Shown: piece by piece, positions 26,190 to 35,228 of the stretch
How positions within the stretch are numbered: position 1 is the first letter of the stretch
How the letters are laid out: every line of letters starts with the position of its first letter
DNA from: Ferruginibacter sp. HRS2-29
GTDB lineage: Bacteria; Bacteroidota; Bacteroidia; Chitinophagales; Chitinophagaceae
Assembly: GCF_024343615.1 (NCBI RefSeq)
Contig: NZ_RJUB01000156.1
Coordinates: 62,001 to 126,000 of the forward strand
Reading direction: 5' to 3'
Length of the DNA: 64,000 bases
Program-made: the position numbers and the translations under genes
Notes under the pieces: generated by a model
Seen by the model: only the letters and a program-made list of their open reading frames with translations
The model's database searches: none
Told to the model about the DNA's origin: nothing

Positions 26190-26256
26190 TTTAAATGATT
26201 CCGCAGGTTCCGCTGATTAACATATCAAAACTCTGCGGAATCAGCGGAATCATTTT
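26190..26256. repeat. Inverted repeat, ATGATTCCGC arms
   Basis: AAATGATTCCGCAGGTTCCG at the left is answered by CGGAATCAGCGGAATCATTT at the right, behind the MATE gene. It could act as its transcription end, though there is only a short T-run. Confidence 0.6.
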
Positions 26257-26363
26257 TTAATCTGTGTTTATTCATCTTATATCATAACTTGTGTTGAGGA
26301 TTTTTACATTATTATCCGGGAAAAAACCCGGCATTTTGTGTTGAATTCACCAAAAACAAGTCG

Positions 26364-27611
26364 ATGAAAAAAATACTCCTGCTGGCCGCTTTTGTTTCCG
26401 CTTATGCGCTATCGTACGCACAACCGGTCTCAGAAAAAATCAATTCCACCACATCCGAACTGGCTGCACTTGAAAAAAAGAGGCAGGCATTACTGGAACA
26501 ACTGGAGGAGCTGAAGCTGGAAAAAATTCAAGGCGACCTGCTGGATATCGGGCTACCTGCGGTGCACCCCGACGAGGAGCTGATCAAACACGCTGCCTAC
26601 TACCTGGATTTTTCTCCTAAATTCAAACAGGCCCGTTGGGTGGCGCATATCATCATTCCGGATGTGATCAGCGGCGTGGTTTTTCGAACCAATGATTTCC
26701 GCGTGGATTCTGCTGTAAGAAGCGGGAGCGCAGTGGAAGCCGACTATTTTTTAAAATCGATGAATGCAGATAGTGTGGTCGTTTACGATGGTTTTGGTTT
26801 TGACCGCGGCCACCTTGCTCCGTCGGCAGATTTCCGCTGGTCGAAGAAGGCATTGTCCGAATCTTATTTTTATTCCAACATGTCGCCGCAGCTTGCCGAT
26901 TTCAACCGCGGCAAATGGGGCGATCTTGAAGATGCTGTTCGTGGTTACATTTACCGCAATCCTAAAGCACAGCTATATGTGGTTACCGGGCCTTTCCTCG
27001 AAGACGGTTTGCCCGTCATCACCCGCGGCGTAAACAAAGTGAGCATACCGAAAAAGTTTTTCAAAGTGATTGTTGATGTACAGAATAAAAAGGGCATCGG
27101 TTTCATCATGCCCAATGAAGCCATCACCAAACCTTTGCAAAGTTTTGCAGTAACAATTGATGAAGTGGAGAAACAGACAGGGCTTGATTTCTTTTCGAAA
27201 TTATCGCCTGAACTGCAAAGCCAGGTAGAGAGCCAGCAGAATGCTAAAGACTGGTTGCCGCAAAGCAACGGCGCCGATGTAGAGCCGCTGCCGCAGGAAA
27301 AATTGCCCCGTAACCATTTCAATACGCTGGTGGCAAAAGAATCGGCCAACCGCAATGAAGAGATCAATGTTTGTGGAACGGTAGTGGGGGCACGCGTCAG
27401 CAGGGCAGGAAACATTTTGCTGAACCTGGATAAACAATTCCCTAACCAGATATTTACCGTGTTCATCAAAAAAGAAGACATTGCCAACTTCAGTTATAAA
27501 CCCGAAGAAATACTGAAAGGCAGGATCATTTGTGTAAAAGGAAAAGTGATCGATCTTGGAGGCACACCGGCCATGTATATCAAAAATGAAGCGGCTTTAA
27601 AAATTCAGTAG
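26364..27611 (+). CDS. Secreted DNA/RNA non-specific endonuclease (DRGH type) with C-terminal OB-like domain
   Basis: 415 aa, signal peptide MKKILLLAAFVSAYALSYAQ, then a short coiled coil (residues 25-55, LAALEKKRQALLEQLEELKL). The nuclease domain at about 85-260 has the catalytic motif DRGHLAP (His150) and the metal-binding Asn region SNMSPQLADFNRGKW with a following Glu. Such enzymes degrade nucleic acids outside the cytoplasm for nutrition or biofilm control. The last 100 residues (INVCGTVVGARVSRAGNILL to MYIKNEAALKIQ) look like an OB-fold nucleic-acid binding domain. This is a less usual fusion. Confidence 0.85.
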   Translation: MKKILLLAAFVSAYALSYAQPVSEKINSTTSELAALEKKRQALLEQLEELKLEKIQGDLLDIGLPAVHPDEELIKHAAYYLDFSPKFKQARWVAHIIIPDVISGVVFRTNDFRVDSAVRSGSAVEADYFLKSMNADSVVVYDGFGFDRGHLAPSADFRWSKKALSESYFYSNMSPQLADFNRGKWGDLEDAVRGYIYRNPKAQLYVVTGPFLEDGLPVITRGVNKVSIPKKFFKVIVDVQNKKGIGFIMPNEAITKPLQSFAVTIDEVEKQTGLDFFSKLSPELQSQVESQQNAKDWLPQSNGADVEPLPQEKLPRNHFNTLVAKESANRNEEINVCGTVVGARVSRAGNILLNLDKQFPNQIFTVFIKKEDIANFSYKPEEILKGRIICVKGKVIDLGGTPAMYIKNEAALKIQ

Positions 27612-27674
27612 GGAAAATAGCGGAACTAACGGTATCTTACAAACGCTTTTTTAATCTAAACTTAAAAAACACGT

Positions 27675-28160
27675 ATGAGAAAAATCGCGTTAGCTACACT
27701 TCTGGCTATTTCCTGTATTTCGGTTGCGCATAGCAGCGCGACCATTTTCAAAAATCATAATACCATCAATACAGCTGACGACAAGGATTTTTACAAGTCG
27801 CTGGGCAAGATGATGAAAAAAATAAACGGGAAAAAGCCCGGTGATATAGAGATCGGTACGGATTATAGTTTTCCGGCAATGGATGATTTTGATTCTCCGT
27901 ATTTCAACTGGCGACCTACCGGGTATCATTTTTACGAAATGTCTTCCAAATACAGGTTTAACCAGGAAAGCTTGCTGAAAGAATATGATAAATATGTAGA
28001 TATCCTTACAGCATGTAAAGATCTGAAAGTGGATAAGAAAAAAGCAGATGACTACAGCAAAACGATCACGCTGGATTATTCAAAGGATGTATATGTACTG
28101 CTGAAGGCGGATCTTTATCACACCCGACTGTCGCTGTATGTGTTCAGGAACGGGCATTAA
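27675..28160 (+). CDS. Exported protein of unknown function
   Basis: 161 aa with a signal peptide (MRKIALATLLAISCISVAHS) and a basic mature part; no recognised domain. It is followed by a clear terminator, so it ends a transcript. The gap to the nuclease gene is 63 bp, so the two may be co-transcribed. Confidence 0.65.
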   Translation: MRKIALATLLAISCISVAHSSATIFKNHNTINTADDKDFYKSLGKMMKKINGKKPGDIEIGTDYSFPAMDDFDSPYFNWRPTGYHFYEMSSKYRFNQESLLKEYDKYVDILTACKDLKVDKKKADDYSKTITLDYSKDVYVLLKADLYHTRLSLYVFRNGH

Positions 28161-28185
28161 GATGCAACTTGAATTTTTTATACTG

Positions 28186-28218
28186 GCGCAACAGCGGATG
28201 ATGCTGTTGCGCTTTCCC
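28186..28218 (+). terminator. Terminator after the exported protein gene
   Basis: GCGCAACAGC and GCTGTTGCGC form a perfect 10-bp stem with a GGATGAT loop, followed by TTTCCCTTT. Confidence 0.8.
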
Positions 28219-28326
28219 TTTAGGGAATTAGTCCTTGAAACTATCTAAGCGATAACAAGTTAGAATGATACACGGTTGTAATTGTTCATGTCCATTACCT
28301 ATATTTGTTAAAATAACTATTTCTTA

Positions 28327-29868
28327 ATGGCCATTTTCGACATTAAACTTCCCAATTCGATTGCCCGGGCGTTAAATTTACCGGTTAGCGATGCAAGACG
28401 GCAGCAATTGAAAGTGTTGAAAAAACTATTGCGCAAAGCAAGGTTCACACAGTTTGGGCAACTGTATAAATTTGATGAGATACTGTTGAGCCGCCATCCC
28501 GGCAAAAAATTTCAGCAGCTTGTTCCTACATATAATTATAGCAAGATATACAACGACTGGTGGTATAAAACATTGGAAGGTATTCCGGATGTGTGCTGGC
28601 CCGGAGTGATCAAATATTTTGCACTCAGCAGCGGCACCAGCGAAGCGGCGAGCAAATATATCCCCATCACAAAAGACCTGATAAGAAGCAATACCATTAC
28701 GAGTTTCAAGCAGTTGCTGAGCCTTACGCGTTACGAAAAGATCAATAAAAGCGCTATCGGCAAAGGTTGGCTGATGCTTGGCGGAAGTACGCAGCTGCAA
28801 AAGGGCCCCACTTATTATGCAGGCGATCTCAGCGGCATCCAGCAAAAAAATATCCCATTCTGGTTTCTCGGCCTGGGGTTGTATAAACCGGGTAAAAAGA
28901 TCGCCCGCGAAAAAGACTGGTCCAGGAAACTCGAAGAAGTGGTGGAAAATGCGCCTAACTGGGATATCGGTTTTATTATTGGTGTGCCCGCCTGGCTGCA
29001 GCTGTGCATCGAAAAAATAATAGAACGTTACAAACTGAATAATATCCACGAAATGTGGCCGAACCTTTCTTTTTATGTGCATGGCGGCGTTGCCATGGAG
29101 CCATATAAAAAAGGGTTCGAAAAACTGTTGGGCAAGCCGCTGACTTACATCGAAACATATCTTGCCAGCGAAGGGTTCTTAGCTTACCAGAGCCGCCAGG
29201 AAACACGTGGTATGCAGCTTTCGCTGAACAATAATATTTTCTTTGAGTTTGTTCCTTTCGATGATAATAATTTCGACAGCGAAGGAAACATGGTGGAAGA
29301 TCCTGAAGTGTACATGATCCATGAGATCGAAGAGCATAAAGATTATTCCATACTCATCAGCACCAATGCAGGTGCCTGGCGCTATGCCATCGGCGATACG
29401 GTGAGGTTGGTGGATAAAGAAAGAAGCGAGATCATCATTACCGGCCGCACCAAACATTTCCTTAGCCTGGTGGGCGAACATCTGAGTGTAGACAATATGA
29501 ATGGCGCGATAGAAATGGCCTCCGCGGAACTGAATATTTCTATTCCGGAATTCACAGTTGCCGGAGTGCCGCACGGATCTTTTTTCGCTCACGAATGGTT
29601 TGTAGGCACTGATGACAAAGTAGATGAAAAAGTATTGGCAGAACTCATCGATGCCAAGCTCAAAATACTCAACGACGATTACGAAGTGGAACGGAAACAT
29701 GCGCTGAAAGCGGTAACCGTACACGTTTTACCCGAACATATCTTCATGGATTTCATGGAGGCGAAAGGGAAAGTTGGCGGCCAGCATAAATTCCCACGGG
29801 TGGTAAAAGGGAAAATGATGGAAGAATGGAAACAGTTCGTTGCTGCCGGCGTTAAAAAAACTTCTTAA
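28327..29868 (+). CDS. GH3-family acyl-adenylate protein (second paralogue)
   Basis: 513 aa, clearly related to the 6958 gene product along its length. The ATP motif is SSGTSEAASKYIP (residues 101-113); YVHGGVAMEPY, ETYLASEGFLAYQ, the YAIGDTVRLVD / ITGRTKHFLSLVGEH region and the ending KGKVGGQHKFPRVVKG all match the first paralogue position for position. The two differ most in the middle, so they may use different acids. It is followed after 19 bp by the LysE gene, a possible operon in which an amino-acid exporter is linked to an amino-acid conjugating enzyme. Confidence 0.85.
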   Translation: MAIFDIKLPNSIARALNLPVSDARRQQLKVLKKLLRKARFTQFGQLYKFDEILLSRHPGKKFQQLVPTYNYSKIYNDWWYKTLEGIPDVCWPGVIKYFALSSGTSEAASKYIPITKDLIRSNTITSFKQLLSLTRYEKINKSAIGKGWLMLGGSTQLQKGPTYYAGDLSGIQQKNIPFWFLGLGLYKPGKKIAREKDWSRKLEEVVENAPNWDIGFIIGVPAWLQLCIEKIIERYKLNNIHEMWPNLSFYVHGGVAMEPYKKGFEKLLGKPLTYIETYLASEGFLAYQSRQETRGMQLSLNNNIFFEFVPFDDNNFDSEGNMVEDPEVYMIHEIEEHKDYSILISTNAGAWRYAIGDTVRLVDKERSEIIITGRTKHFLSLVGEHLSVDNMNGAIEMASAELNISIPEFTVAGVPHGSFFAHEWFVGTDDKVDEKVLAELIDAKLKILNDDYEVERKHALKAVTVHVLPEHIFMDFMEAKGKVGGQHKFPRVVKGKMMEEWKQFVAAGVKKTS

Positions 29869-29887
29869 TTTGCTGAAAACTTATTGA

Positions 29888-30520
29888 ATGACACAAGCCA
29901 TCATTTCTGGATTTTTATTGGGGTTGGCATTGGTGTTTTCGGTGGGGCCGGTAATTTTTACCATCATCAAGCTGCGGATAAATTACGGACTGGCCAGCGC
30001 CTTTTATTTCATCTCCGGCGTATGGCTCAGCGATATCTTATGGGTGATCACCGCCAATCTTTTTGGCGCTTTGCTCGAAACACTCAAATTTTATAAGATA
30101 CAGATCGGCTCTGCCGGTGGAATATTCCTCATTACACTCGGGGTGTATTATCTCTTTTTCAAAAAATATCACACGAAGGCCGAGCTCGACGAAGGGGTAC
30201 GCATCAAGAATTCAACACACGCCCGACTGTTCATCACCGGCTTCCTGTTAAATACATTGAACCCCGGCGTGATTGCCCTGTGGCTGGCGGCTGCCACCAA
30301 CTCTGCAGGAAAACCGGTAGAATATATCATCGCTACATTTTCCATTTGCCTTGGAATGAATATCGCCGCAGACTTCCTGAAAATAAATCTTGCAGGGAAG
30401 CTCCGGAAAAAACTGGATGATAAGAATATCGCCATCGTCAATAAGATATCCGGATTGCTTTTCCTGATCTTCGGCGTGGCATTGATCATCGGTGTTGTTT
30501 ACACCACAAAACATCCCTGA
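29888..30520 (+). CDS. LysE-family amino-acid exporter
   Basis: 210-aa inner-membrane protein with six predicted helices and the LysE/RhtB opening GFLLGLALVFSVGPVIFTII. LNTLNPGVIALWLAAATNSAG is the second conserved segment. Members export basic amino acids, threonine or homoserine. It lies between the GH3 gene and a small exported protein (gaps 19 and 3 bp), so these three genes are probably one operon. Confidence 0.85.
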   Translation: MTQAIISGFLLGLALVFSVGPVIFTIIKLRINYGLASAFYFISGVWLSDILWVITANLFGALLETLKFYKIQIGSAGGIFLITLGVYYLFFKKYHTKAELDEGVRIKNSTHARLFITGFLLNTLNPGVIALWLAAATNSAGKPVEYIIATFSICLGMNIAADFLKINLAGKLRKKLDDKNIAIVNKISGLLFLIFGVALIIGVVYTTKHP

Positions 30521-30523
30521 TAT

Positions 30524-31072
30524 ATGTTGCGCCTGGTAATAATTTCAATCACCTGTTTTTTTACGTCGCATGCTCATGCGCAGGGCTCGGATTTTATCAT
30601 GCTGAAAAAAAGGAACAGGACGGTGCAGAATTTTTTTGCGGGCTCCAACATTGAATTCATGACCACTAACGGCGCTTACCGCAACGGGCTGATCAACAAA
30701 ATAAAGCACGACAGTATTTTTATACAGGAATTCATCGTGCAACGCATTCCTACTACCATCGGCACTTTCATACTCGATACAGTCGGCAGCTTTCGTTATG
30801 CCTATGATTATCGCCAGATAAGATCGTTTGGCAAAGAACAAAAAAACTTCAATGTAAGCGGCAGTGGTGCAGCCCTGCTTGGTGGCGGGATCCTGCTCAC
30901 ACTCGCCAGTGGCGTAATATATCTTGCAGACCGCGAAAAATTCAGTGGCGGTCTCATGGCCACATCCGCAGGGTTAGCTACTGCAGGATATTTCATGAGT
31001 AAGTCCGGAAGCAAAGGAATCGTCATTGGCAAAAAAGGGTACCGCCTGCAATACATGGGTACAGCAAAGTAA
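30524..31072 (+). CDS. Exported protein with glycine-rich membrane segment, unknown function
   Basis: 182 aa with a signal peptide (MLRLVIISITCFFTSHAHA). A C-terminal Gly/Ala-rich hydrophobic stretch (GSGAALLGGGILLTLASGVI and a second one at GGLMATSAGLATAGYFM) looks like a membrane hairpin or glycine zipper. It has no recognised family. It begins three bases after the LysE stop. Confidence 0.65.
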   Translation: MLRLVIISITCFFTSHAHAQGSDFIMLKKRNRTVQNFFAGSNIEFMTTNGAYRNGLINKIKHDSIFIQEFIVQRIPTTIGTFILDTVGSFRYAYDYRQIRSFGKEQKNFNVSGSGAALLGGGILLTLASGVIYLADREKFSGGLMATSAGLATAGYFMSKSGSKGIVIGKKGYRLQYMGTAK

Positions 31073-31253
31073 GCGAAGCGCTAATTCCTTACATTTATCC
31101 GGTTTCGACAGGAAATTTTAACCGTGATAAAACGATCTTTCACCTGAATATTCCATACTCTCTTGCTTCTTTACTAAACTAAGGTTATATTGGTGTTTAC
31201 CAAAACCGGCCGCTTCCCGCGTGCCCCCTACTACACAGCAACCTGCTTAATTA

Positions 31254-31793
31254 ATGAACAGCAATTCAAGCTTTGAAGAAGTATATGACGCTTATAAAAA
31301 GCTCGTGTATAATCTAGCGTTGAATTATGTACAGAATTACCGCGACGCGGAAGACATTACCCAGGAAGTCTTCATCAAAATTTACCAGCAGCTGTCCACA
31401 CATGACAGCAGTTTGTCTTCGCTTAAAACATGGGTCTGTAAAGTAACCATCCACCAATGCATTGATGCTGCGAGGGCAAAAAGGACGAAAAAGCGTTTAG
31501 GCTTTGTCGTTAGCCTTTTCAAAAAAGACAGCAACGAACCGGAGTTTGATGAGGTGGTAAGTACTCACCCCGGCATTGCAGCGGAAGACAAGGAGCAACT
31601 GAACAGTTTGCTTAAACTCATCAACGAACTTCCGGATAACCAGAAAACGGTTTTGCTTCTGCTGAAATCTGAAGATCTCACGCAGCGGGAAGTAGCAGCC
31701 ATCATGGAGATCAGCGTCAAAGCCGTGGAATCGCTTTTGCAAAGGGCTAAAAATACACTTCAAAAAAAACTGGATGCCCGCGAAGGGTTTTAA
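31254..31793 (+). CDS. ECF-type RNA polymerase sigma factor
   Basis: 179 aa. Region 2 is seen as DAYKKLVYNLALNYVQNYRD followed by AEDITQEVFIKIYQQL, and region 4 as INELPDNQKTVLLLLKSEDL followed by TQREVAAIMEISVKAVESLL. It starts an operon with a small membrane protein, a CpxP/Spy-like sensor and a di-haem peroxidase. Such layouts usually control an envelope or metal stress response, with the membrane protein holding the sigma factor inactive. No autoregulatory promoter could be recognised. Confidence 0.93.
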   Translation: MNSNSSFEEVYDAYKKLVYNLALNYVQNYRDAEDITQEVFIKIYQQLSTHDSSLSSLKTWVCKVTIHQCIDAARAKRTKKRLGFVVSLFKKDSNEPEFDEVVSTHPGIAAEDKEQLNSLLKLINELPDNQKTVLLLLKSEDLTQREVAAIMEISVKAVESLLQRAKNTLQKKLDAREGF

Positions 31794-31824
31794 AATTTAT
31801 CTCGTATACATAAAAGAAGGAATC

Positions 31825-32100
31825 ATGAATATAGAAAACGAACTGGACAAACTTAAGCGCATCAGCCGGCAGGAAGTGCCCGCGGGGATGGATAACCGCA
31901 TTCGTACTGCGGTGGATGCGCTTCGCTACAATGTTGTTCCGGTGCAGTGGAAATGGGGTTTTGCAGCTGCCGCAGCAGTATTGCTAGCCCTTAACGTGGC
32001 AGTTTTAATGCGGCAGGCCGGCAATAAAGGGTCCAAAGGCGTGACGGAAATGGTACAGGGAATGCAGTTATCATCTTCAAATGAACTGTACCATGAGTAA
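31825..32100 (+). CDS. Small membrane protein, probable anti-sigma factor
   Basis: 91 aa: a polar N-terminal part of about 45 residues (NIENELDKLKRISRQEVPAG), one membrane helix (WGFAAAAAVLLALNVAVLM) and a short outer tail. This is the position and topology of an anti-sigma factor, but there is no zinc-binding HxxxCxxC motif. The start at 31825 follows AGAAGG-like sequence; the frame opens earlier inside the sigma gene. Its end overlaps the next start by eight bases (ATGAGTAA), giving translational coupling. Confidence 0.65.
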   Translation: MNIENELDKLKRISRQEVPAGMDNRIRTAVDALRYNVVPVQWKWGFAAAAAVLLALNVAVLMRQAGNKGSKGVTEMVQGMQLSSSNELYHE

Positions 32101-32578
32101 ACTGAAACTATTGCAGATAGCGGTGATCGGGCTATTGCTTATTAACATGGCTGTATTGGCATGGCTGTTCTATGGTAAACCTGATCGCCCCCCGCTCGGC
32201 ATGGCCGGAAGAGAAGGCCCCGCAGATATTATCATAGAGCGCCTGCATTTTGATAAACAGCAGGTGCAGGCATATGATGACCTGATACAGCAGCACCGGT
32301 CAGCTATCCGCCGGCTGGATGGTGAGATCCGCGAAACAAAAAACGAATTATATAAAACGCTTACGAAAGACGCGTCGCCAACAAAGGATTCCCTGCAGGA
32401 AAAGCTCGGAGCGTTACAAAAAGAAATTGAAACTGTTCATTACAATCACTTCCTGGATATAAAAAAACTATGCAAACCCTCACAGGCCGCGTATTTTGAA
32501 CAACTGACCGATGACCTTGCAGGATATTTTTCACCAGTAAAAAACAGGCCGCCACATCCGGATGGTCCACCCGAATAA
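32093..32578 (+). CDS. CpxP/Spy-like periplasmic stress sensor, membrane-anchored
   Basis: 161 aa: N-terminal membrane helix (LLQIAVIGLLLINMAVLAWL), then a helical periplasmic domain with paired long helices (LHFDKQQVQAYDDLIQQHRS and LQEKLGALQKEIETVHYNHF) and an end PPHPDGPPE. This resembles the heavy-metal-resistance/CnrX/Spy group that senses metal or misfolded protein and passes the signal to an anti-sigma factor. It fits the neighbouring ECF pair. Confidence 0.7.
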   Translation: MSKLKLLQIAVIGLLLINMAVLAWLFYGKPDRPPLGMAGREGPADIIIERLHFDKQQVQAYDDLIQQHRSAIRRLDGEIRETKNELYKTLTKDASPTKDSLQEKLGALQKEIETVHYNHFLDIKKLCKPSQAAYFEQLTDDLAGYFSPVKNRPPHPDGPPE

Positions 32579-32596
32579 ACCAAAACCCAACGCAGT

Positions 32597-33652
32597 ATGA
32601 AGAAACTGATCATCATCAGCACGCTTGTATTTTTTGTCAGCGGACTACAATTTTGTTCCAAAAGTGATACCGCCCCGGTTGCCGATGGCACCGAACTCAA
32701 GCCGGTACTGCCTTCCACTGTTTTTGATTATGTAGTAACGTATCCTGCACATGTGCAGGCGGCACTCACGGCCAATGACAATACGCCCGCGGATAACCCG
32801 ATCACGAACGACGGAGCTACACTTGGCAGGGTACTGTTTTACGACAAACAATTGAGCAAGGATAACAAAGTGAGTTGCGGCAGCTGTCACAAGCAGCAGT
32901 TTTCATTTGACGATAATGTGGCACTCAGCGCTGGTGTAGATGGCGGACTGACAACACGAAACTCAATGGCCATACTCAACGTGCGTTTTTATAAAGGGGG
33001 AAAAATGTTTTGGGATGAAAGAGCGGCTACTTTAGAAAAACAGGCATTACAGCCTATACAAAATCATGTGGAAATGGATCTCACGCTTGCCCAGCTGGAA
33101 ACGAAAGTGAATGCCTTGAGTTATTATCCGGCGTTGTTTCAAAAAGCATTTGGCAGCACATTGATAGATTCGGTAAGGATCGCGAAAGCATTGTCGCAGT
33201 TTGAACGTAGCATCGTTACCTATCAATCAAAATACGACCGGGTGAAACAAGGCCTGGCAACTTTTACCGCAGCGGAGGCGCAGGGCGAACAATTATTCCT
33301 GAATGCGGCAGCACCCAACACCTGCGCCAGTTGCCATACACCACCGATGTTTATCACCAGTATGCCCAATGCGCCATTCGCGTTGCTGGATGCGGCCGAC
33401 CTGGGGATCAACAATGAAAACCGTTTCAAATCAGGGTCGTTGCGAAACATTGGTACACGAACCAAATTGTTTCATAATGGAAGAATAGAAAACCTGCAGG
33501 CCATGCTTACTCCCGGCGGACCGGGAGCCCCACCACCGATCCCGAACCACACCGTGGCGCAGCAGGATGTGCAGAACATGCTGGCATTTTTAAATACGCT
33601 TACGGATAATACGATTACAACGGAAGCGAAATTCTCCAACCCCTTTCCATGA
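32597..33652 (+). CDS. Di-haem cytochrome-c peroxidase lipoprotein (MauG/CCP family)
   Basis: 351 aa with lipobox SGLQFC (Cys20). It has two CxxCH haem sites: CGSCH at residues 94-98 and CASCH near 240. These lie in the usual spacing for the bacterial di-haem peroxidases that reduce hydrogen peroxide in the periplasm with electrons from cytochrome c. FYDKQLSKDNKVSCGSCHKQ and FWDERAATLEKQALQPIQNH are characteristic. It ends the ECF-sigma operon (19 bp gap), linking the regulon to oxidative or metal stress. The TGA is at the edge of a 7-bp array. Confidence 0.9.
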   Translation: MKKLIIISTLVFFVSGLQFCSKSDTAPVADGTELKPVLPSTVFDYVVTYPAHVQAALTANDNTPADNPITNDGATLGRVLFYDKQLSKDNKVSCGSCHKQQFSFDDNVALSAGVDGGLTTRNSMAILNVRFYKGGKMFWDERAATLEKQALQPIQNHVEMDLTLAQLETKVNALSYYPALFQKAFGSTLIDSVRIAKALSQFERSIVTYQSKYDRVKQGLATFTAAEAQGEQLFLNAAAPNTCASCHTPPMFITSMPNAPFALLDAADLGINNENRFKSGSLRNIGTRTKLFHNGRIENLQAMLTPGGPGAPPPIPNHTVAQQDVQNMLAFLNTLTDNTITTEAKFSNPFP

Positions 33653-33724
33653 GTTTAGAGATTAGCGATTAGGGTTTAGTGTACTTGCACGAGAGGATCT
33701 AAACCCTAATCGCTAATCTCTTAA
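33650..33724. repeat. 7-bp array pair, GATTAGC/GTTTAGA units, inverted arms
   Basis: Left arm GTTTAGA, GATTAGC, GATTAGG, GTTTAGT (33653-33680); right arm CTAAACC, CTAATCG, CTAATCT, CTTAAC (33698-33724). The spacer is only 17 bp, so this is the tightest element and would form a long hairpin in RNA, followed by T residues; it can act as terminator of the ECF operon. Confidence 0.88.
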
Positions 33725-33795
33725 CTTTTTTGTTGTTACTGTAAATATTCGTTTCTTTATCCGGAAACATTACAGTATCCATACATCCACATTTC

Positions 33796-34695
33796 ATGGG
33801 CAAGATAAAAAAGGCTTCATTCTGGAAAATCACCAAAAAAATATTCTTCGTCATTTTTATCCTTCACACCATCTGGTTCATGGTGTTTCTTTTTCAAAAA
33901 TTCAATGAAGTGGATTTTGTGGTGGCCAACCTGAAGAAAAAAGTGTTGTGGGTTTGTGTGGGAATAACTGTAGTTGGGTTGATCTATTATTTCTGGCTCC
34001 GCCATATAGCTTTTGTAAAAAAAGCGGGCATCTTCTTACGGGAAACTTTTTTTATCTGTTATATCTCCTCATTTATTTACCTGCTGCTCGGAATAATTTT
34101 TAATCCACCGGTAACGATCACGCAATTGACGAATGTGGTGCAGGGCAACGGGCTTAAGCGGGATTATGTTTCTTACAAGGATATGGGGCCCAATATAAAG
34201 CTGGCGGTGATTGCGGCCGAAGATCAGCTTTTCCCGGATCATGACGGCTTTGATGTGAAAGCGATCAACAAGGCGATGAAGTACAACAAACGCCATCCCG
34301 AAAAACAAAAAGGAGGAAGTACGCTCAGCCAGCAGACGGCAAAAAATGTTTTTCTCTGGCAGCATGGCGGATTTTTTCGCAAAGGCCTGGAGGTTTATTT
34401 TACATTCAGCATAGAAAAAGTGTGGAGCAAAAAAACGATCCTCGAGCGATACCTCAATGTAGCCGAAATGGGCCGCGGGATATTTGGGGTGCAGGCTGCC
34501 GCAAAAGAATATTTCAATAAAGACGCCAAAGACCTCACCCGCCAGGAAGCCGCCATGATAGCCGCCTGCCTGCGTAATCCAAAACTGTATACTGTAAAAC
34601 CGCTGAGTAAAAATGTAGCCTATATTTCGGGGCTCATCATGCGGCAGATGAGCAACCTGGAGTCTGATCCGGATGTGGCGGAATTGATAAAATAA
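33796..34695 (+). CDS. mtgA: Monofunctional peptidoglycan glycosyltransferase (GT51)
   Basis: Polymerises lipid II into glycan strands on the outer face of the inner membrane. 299 aa, longer than E. coli MtgA (242) because three membrane helices (about residues 15-33, 50-67 and 80-103) precede the domain instead of one. The catalytic Glu142 lies in AAEDQLFPDHDGFD, and motif KGGSTLSQQTAKNVFLW and the second Glu in ERYLNVAEMGRGIFG are intact. It has no transpeptidase domain. Confidence 0.92.
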   Translation: MGKIKKASFWKITKKIFFVIFILHTIWFMVFLFQKFNEVDFVVANLKKKVLWVCVGITVVGLIYYFWLRHIAFVKKAGIFLRETFFICYISSFIYLLLGIIFNPPVTITQLTNVVQGNGLKRDYVSYKDMGPNIKLAVIAAEDQLFPDHDGFDVKAINKAMKYNKRHPEKQKGGSTLSQQTAKNVFLWQHGGFFRKGLEVYFTFSIEKVWSKKTILERYLNVAEMGRGIFGVQAAAKEYFNKDAKDLTRQEAAMIAACLRNPKLYTVKPLSKNVAYISGLIMRQMSNLESDPDVAELIK

Positions 34696-34697
34696 TT

Positions 34698-35228
34698 CTA
34701 TAACCCATCAATCGCTTTCACCGCCTGCTCAAACCTCCCCTCATAATTTTCCCCACTGATCAGTGCCCACGGCACATGTTGGTTTATCAGTAAGTCATGA
34801 TAATAATGAAAAAGCTTTTGCCTGTTTTCTAAGTCCGGATATTCACGGAGCTCATCTTTCACCCACGGAAGATCGGTATTGCATAAGAGATAGAGATCGT
34901 ATTTGCGTTTAGCTATTTCCGTTAGTATGCGGTTGTCGCAGGCATCAAATACAAATTCGCTCCACACTTTCATCACATACATATCGGTATCGATGAATAA
35001 TGGCGAAGATGTTCCCGCAAGTTTTGCCAGCCCATCTTCCTCGTTTTTTATCTGCCCCAGGGCGATGGTGTAAAGGTCTTCAAATGTATAATCAGTGCCG
35101 TTTTTCAGCAGGTATTCACGGGCGTATTCCTGTACCCAGATGCTTTTGTAATGAGCCGCCAGCATTTCGCACAAGGTGCTTTTGCCGGTACTTTCGGGCC
35201 CTACTATCACTATTTTTTTAGGCTCCAT
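34698..35228 (-). CDS. NadR-like ribosylnicotinamide kinase
   Basis: 176-aa P-loop kinase with Walker A GPESTGKST (near residues 10-18) and the NadR-type pattern VQEYAREYL, DTDMYVMKVW and LCNTDLPWVKDELREYPD. These match the C-terminal kinase domain of NadR, here alone without the adenylyltransferase. It phosphorylates nicotinamide riboside to NMN. Its start overlaps the end of pnuC by 11 bases, so uptake and trapping of the vitamin precursor are coupled. Confidence 0.85.
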   Translation of the reverse strand: MEPKKIVIVGPESTGKSTLCEMLAAHYKSIWVQEYAREYLLKNGTDYTFEDLYTIALGQIKNEEDGLAKLAGTSSPLFIDTDMYVMKVWSEFVFDACDNRILTEIAKRKYDLYLLCNTDLPWVKDELREYPDLENRQKLFHYYHDLLINQHVPWALISGENYEGRFEQAVKAIDGL

